Below the pieces are notes generated by a model, which worked only from the letters and a program-made list of their open reading frames with translations, had not been told where the DNA came from and did no database searches. Below, one piece after another: positions 43,093-45,936 of a DNA stretch of 45,936 nucleotides. Location: contig VXME01000032.1 of the NCBI GenBank assembly GCA_009861545.1, forward strand, positions 1 to 45,936. The letters are read 5' to 3'. The stretch is from Acidobacteriota bacterium (GTDB taxonomy: Bacteria > Acidobacteriota > Vicinamibacteria > Vicinamibacterales > UBA8438). The translations under genes were made by a program, and so were the position numbers. The number at the start of each line of letters is the position of its first letter. Position 1 is the first letter of the stretch.

Positions 43093-44475
43093 ATGTCCCA
43101 CCGTCCTTCCACAAGCCGAACCGCCGTCGTCGTCGCCTGCGCGATCGTCTGGCTCGGCGCCGCCGCGCCCGGCGCCGAGGACTGGCCGCAGTGGCGCGGC
43201 GTCGACCGGGACGCCGTGTGGCGCGAGACCGGCCTCGTCGAGCGGTTCGCGGACGACGGCCTGATCGTGAAGTGGCGGACGCCGGTCCGCGGCGGCTTCG
43301 CGGGACCGGCCGTCGCCGGGGGGCGCGTCTTCGTCCTCGACTACCAGGAGACGCCGGGCAGCCGCACGATGGACGGCCACGAGCGGCTGCTGGCGCTCGA
43401 CGAGGAGACCGGCGCCGTGCTGTGGACGCGGGAATGGCCGGCCGCCTACCGCAACATCCACTTCAAGTTCGCGAGCGGCCCGCGGGCGACGCCGCTCGTC
43501 GACGGCGGCCGGGTCTACATCCTCGGGGCGGCCGGCATGCTGTCGTGCTTCGACACCGCGACCGGCGACCTGATCTGGCGCATCGACACGGCGGCCGACT
43601 ACGGGGTGACGGTCCCGGTCTTCGGCGTGTCGCAGTCGCCGCTGGTCGAGGGCGGGCACCTGATCGTGCTGCTCGGCGGCGAGCCGGACGCGAAGGTGGT
43701 CGCCTTCGACAAGGCGACCGGCACGGAGGCGTGGCGGGCGCTCGAGTCCGACTCGGAGCCCGGCTACTCGTCGCCCATCGTCATCACCGCAGGCGGCGTG
43801 CGGCAACTGATCGTCTGGCACGCGTCGGCGCTCACCTCGCTCGATCCGGCGACCGGCGAGATCTGGTGGAACCACCCGTACGAGGTCGGCGGCGGCCTGT
43901 CGATCGTGACCCCGGTCCGCAGCGGGCGCTACCTCGTGGTCAGCGAGTTCTTCAACGGCACGATGATGTTCGCGCTCAACTCGGACCGCCCGGCGGCGCG
44001 CATGCTGTGGCGGGGGCAGGCCCGCACCGAGTTTCCCGACCAGACCGACACGCTGCACTCGCTCATCTCGACCCCGATCGTCGTCGGCGACCACCTGTAC
44101 GGCGTCGGCAGCTACGGCGAGCTGCGGGGCCTCGACGCCACGAGCGGCGAGCGGCTCTGGCAGAGCGACCGGATGAACGCCCAGGATCGCTGGGCGACGG
44201 CCTATTTCGTCCGCAACGGCGACCGCCACTTCGTCGTCAACGACTCGGGCGACCTGATCATCGCGCGCTTCGGACCGGAGGGTTACGAGGAGGTCGACCG
44301 GACGCTTCTGCTGACCCCGACCACGCGCACGCGCGGCGGCGCCTCCGGGCGCTGGAACGACCGGGCCGTGCTGTGGTCCCACCCGGCCTTTGCCAACGGC
44401 CACGTCGTCGCCCGCAACGACGCCGAGGTCGTGCGGCTGTCGCTGGCCGCCGTGGACTACGAGCAGGGACCATGA
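43093..44475 (+). CDS. Exported PQQ-like (BamB-type) beta-propeller protein
   Basis: A 460-residue exported protein. Signal peptide AVVVACAIVWLGAAAPGAE, then propeller repeats typical of the PQQ_2/BamB-like group: DWPQWRGVDRDAVW at the N-terminus, LLALDEETGAVLWTREWPA, CFDTATGDLIWRID, AFDKATGTEAWRALE, SLDPATGEIWWNHPYE, GLDATSGERLWQSD. The WPQWRGxxRDA start is usual in planctomycete and acidobacterial quinoprotein-like proteins that may not bind PQQ. Function unknown; periplasmic. ATG at 43093, no strong ribosome site. It is divergent from copy 5 and convergent with the small exported protein downstream. Confidence 0.83.
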   Translation: MSHRPSTSRTAVVVACAIVWLGAAAPGAEDWPQWRGVDRDAVWRETGLVERFADDGLIVKWRTPVRGGFAGPAVAGGRVFVLDYQETPGSRTMDGHERLLALDEETGAVLWTREWPAAYRNIHFKFASGPRATPLVDGGRVYILGAAGMLSCFDTATGDLIWRIDTAADYGVTVPVFGVSQSPLVEGGHLIVLLGGEPDAKVVAFDKATGTEAWRALESDSEPGYSSPIVITAGGVRQLIVWHASALTSLDPATGEIWWNHPYEVGGGLSIVTPVRSGRYLVVSEFFNGTMMFALNSDRPAARMLWRGQARTEFPDQTDTLHSLISTPIVVGDHLYGVGSYGELRGLDATSGERLWQSDRMNAQDRWATAYFVRNGDRHFVVNDSGDLIIARFGPEGYEEVDRTLLLTPTTRTRGGASGRWNDRAVLWSHPAFANGHVVARNDAEVVRLSLAAVDYEQGP

Positions 44476-44533
44476 CGGCGCGCGGGCCGGTCTGGCAGCG
44501 TCCACGGGCTCGCGTACGTCGCCGGGTCGGTGG

Positions 44534-45007
44534 TCATTGGACGGTGAAGGTGCCCGCCACGGTGCGCCCGCCGTCCGCGCGTTGGCGGCGGACCGAAGGA
44601 ACATCGCCGACAGTGAACTCGAACGCGCCGGTCCGGATCGGCGTGAAGCTGAACTGCACCGTGCCGCCGACGTCGAATTCGATGGCGCGGAACGCCAGCG
44701 CCTGCAGATGCACCTCGATCCCGTTGATGGTGACGAGGCGCAGGTGCGAGTTGTGCAGCAGCTCGTCGACCTCGAGCCGCCACGGCTCGACCCCGTCGCT
44801 GGTGACGTTCAGCCGGTAGTACTCGCCCGTTACCAGGTCGAACGCCGTGGTGGAGAGCACGGGTCCGTCGGGGCTTGTCGTGATCTCCAGGTGGATGTCG
44901 AGGGGCGGCCCGGCGGCCAGATTGCCACCCACCTGGGCATGTGCCGCGGCCCCGGCAAGCACCAGCGCCGGACCGCAGATTGCGACGACGAGGGCTCGCT
45001 GCAGCAT
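44534..45007 (-). CDS. Small exported beta-rich (cupredoxin-like?) protein
   Basis: A 157-residue exported protein from ATG 45007 (MLQRALVVAICG), with signal peptide to AAAHAQ (about 25). The mature part is all-beta: TAFDLVTGEYYRLNVTSDG, LRLVTINGIEVHLQALAF, FDVGGTVQFSFTPIRTGAFE. It resembles cupredoxin-fold proteins (FxPxxxGxFxF), but a clear Cys-His-Met copper set is not visible, so copper binding is doubtful; a His pair (NSHLR, EVHLQ) could serve. It follows the CHEGN copy 6 gene on the same strand by 82 bases and could be its partner. Confidence 0.6.
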   Translation of the reverse strand: MLQRALVVAICGPALVLAGAAAHAQVGGNLAAGPPLDIHLEITTSPDGPVLSTTAFDLVTGEYYRLNVTSDGVEPWRLEVDELLHNSHLRLVTINGIEVHLQALAFRAIEFDVGGTVQFSFTPIRTGAFEFTVGDVPSVRRQRADGGRTVAGTFTVQ

Positions 45008-45089
45008 GCCGGTGGTTATATCCGAATGTCGTCCGGCGAGCCAGCAGTTTCGGCGGAAGCGCGCCGGCGCTATCGGGGTGGACGCGCGA

Positions 45090-45825
45090 TCAGCGGCCGT
45101 CGGCACGAGTCTCCTGCACGCGAGCGCCGCGCAGCACGTTCACGATCGCGTAGTTCCCCTCGTGGCAGGCATATTCGAACAGGCGGCCCGGGGCCACCCC
45201 TCGCTGCGCCTGATCCGACGACATCGTGAAGCGGACGGTCCACGGCCGGGCGAAGCGGACCGGGTCGGTGATCGTCGCTTCGTAGTCGATCGTGCCGGCA
45301 TCGACTCGCGTGAACCGCTCGACTACGCGCAGACTCGCGGACGGCGCGCGCCAGACGTGGCGGAACCGATCCTGCGACCGATCCGGGAAGTGGCGGCTCT
45401 CGACCACCAGCGTGCTCCCGTCCCACCGGCCGCGCGGCTCACCGTCCCACCGCGGGATGCCGGTCCGCGGGCGGCCGTCGATCGGGATGATGCGGCGCAC
45501 GTGGTACATCTCGTGCAGGATCACCACGTGGGTCGGCGTCTGGAAGATCTGGTGGTTCGGGTTGTCGCCGAACCAGATCTGGGGCAGCCCGTCGCCGAAG
45601 CACCGCTCTCCCGTGTCGAGATCGATGTGCGAGTGCCAGGGACCGGTCCCGTACGGCCGCTCGTGGTCGCGCGCCGTGGGCGTATAGGGGATTCGCCCGT
45701 TCGCCGGGTCGACGATCAGCGACGTACGCCCACTGGCCTGCCAGGTGCTGCCCTCGTCGAGCCAGAAGGCGTCGTAGCCGAGGCTGCCGTCGGACCGGTA
45801 GTCGACGTCCCCCCCGGCTGGCGCC
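45090..45825 (-). CDS. Exported CHEGN-family protein, copy 6 (5' end missing)
   Basis: The C-terminal ~240 residues of another family member: GRTSLIVDPANGRIPYTP, DTGERCFGDGLPQIWF, FQTPTHVVILHEMYHVRRII, RGRWDGSTLVVESRHFPD, VVERFTRVDAGTIDYE and FEYACHEGNYAIVNVLRGAR. The N-terminus is lost: upstream of about 45825 the sequence turns into runs of C, A and G that encode nothing plausible. The gene is incomplete because of the contig end, not by mutation. The stop is at 45090. Confidence 0.75.
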
Positions 45826-45936
45826 CCCCGCCGCGGCCCCCCCCCCCCCCCCGCAAAAAAAAACCCCCCGGGGGGTGAGAACGCCCCCCCCCCCACCGAA
45901 CGCCCAAACACCCCCCCCACCCTAAACCCCCCGCCG
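45826..45936. other. Low-quality homopolymer-rich contig end
   Basis: Long C runs, an A run of about nine, and G runs dominate the last ~110 bases; the composition and lack of coding content differ sharply from the rest. Best explained as assembly or sequencing noise at a contig end. Confidence 0.8.

Noticed and set aside
44534-45007. Annotating the small exported protein as a definite copper protein
   Set aside because: The beta-rich pattern fits a cupredoxin fold, but a Cys/His/Met copper set is not visible.

Overview
The window looks like chromosomal DNA from a very GC-rich Gram-negative bacterium. My best guess is an uncultured Acidobacteriota, possibly Vicinamibacteria-like. I infer this from a large TonB-dependent receptor with an N-terminal carboxypeptidase-like domain, many exported quinoprotein-like beta-propellers, a DUF6152 protein, and repeated members of an exported family common in environmental Acidobacteria. 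I saw no rRNA, tRNA, CRISPR array, insertion sequence or phage module. The last ~110 bases (about 45826-45936) are homopolymer-rich and look like an assembly artefact, so the final gene is incomplete.

Layout. 1-5.7 kb: an SDR/DUF2867 protein, a VapBC-type toxin-antitoxin pair, a small membrane protein, a MATE efflux pump, a MntA-HepT toxin-antitoxin pair and a Uma2 nuclease. 5.9-7.6 kb: an exported quinoprotein. 7.6-8.8 kb: decayed DNA with a frameshifted LuxR-type regulator and a truncated exported gene. 8.8-15.7 kb: a tight six-gene operon (alpha/beta hydrolase, acyl-AMP ligase, flavin-dependent halogenase, acyl carrier protein, ketoreductase-like SDR, SulP transporter). 15.9-19.3 kb: chorismate synthase, a conserved exported protein, a Nudix hydrolase and a TauE/SafE exporter. 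19.4-22.1 kb: a CHEGN-family exported protein and a second quinoprotein, closed by a strong terminator. 22.3-24.1 kb: a PAS histidine kinase with a NarL-type regulator. 24.2-29.0 kb: SprT-like protease, orphan ABC ATPase, exported HpcH/HpaI aldolase, AAA/DUF4143 ATPase. 29.3-29.9 kb: a second VapBC. 30.2-34.3 kb: TonB receptor plus Tat-exported epoxide-hydrolase-like enzyme. 34.9-45.8 kb: a periplasmic catabolism block with a PQQ sugar dehydrogenase-like protein, five further CHEGN-family proteins, DUF6152, an NHL propeller, a PQQ-like propeller and a small exported beta-rich protein.

Two systems stand out. The first is the compact carrier-protein-linked halogenation operon: the ligase would load an acid onto the carrier protein, the halogenase and SDR would modify it there, the hydrolase would release it, and the SulP protein may move an anion. 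It has no ketosynthase, NRPS condensation domain or pyrrole-forming dehydrogenase, so it does not match the classical halopyrrole pathways I know. The second is the exported family that I name by its C-terminal Cys-His-Glu-Gly-Asn motif (CHEGN). It has six copies here, mostly beside predicted secreted beta-propellers, which suggests a shared periplasmic oxidation or degradation role. All functions are inferred from sequence reading alone; no database search was run.
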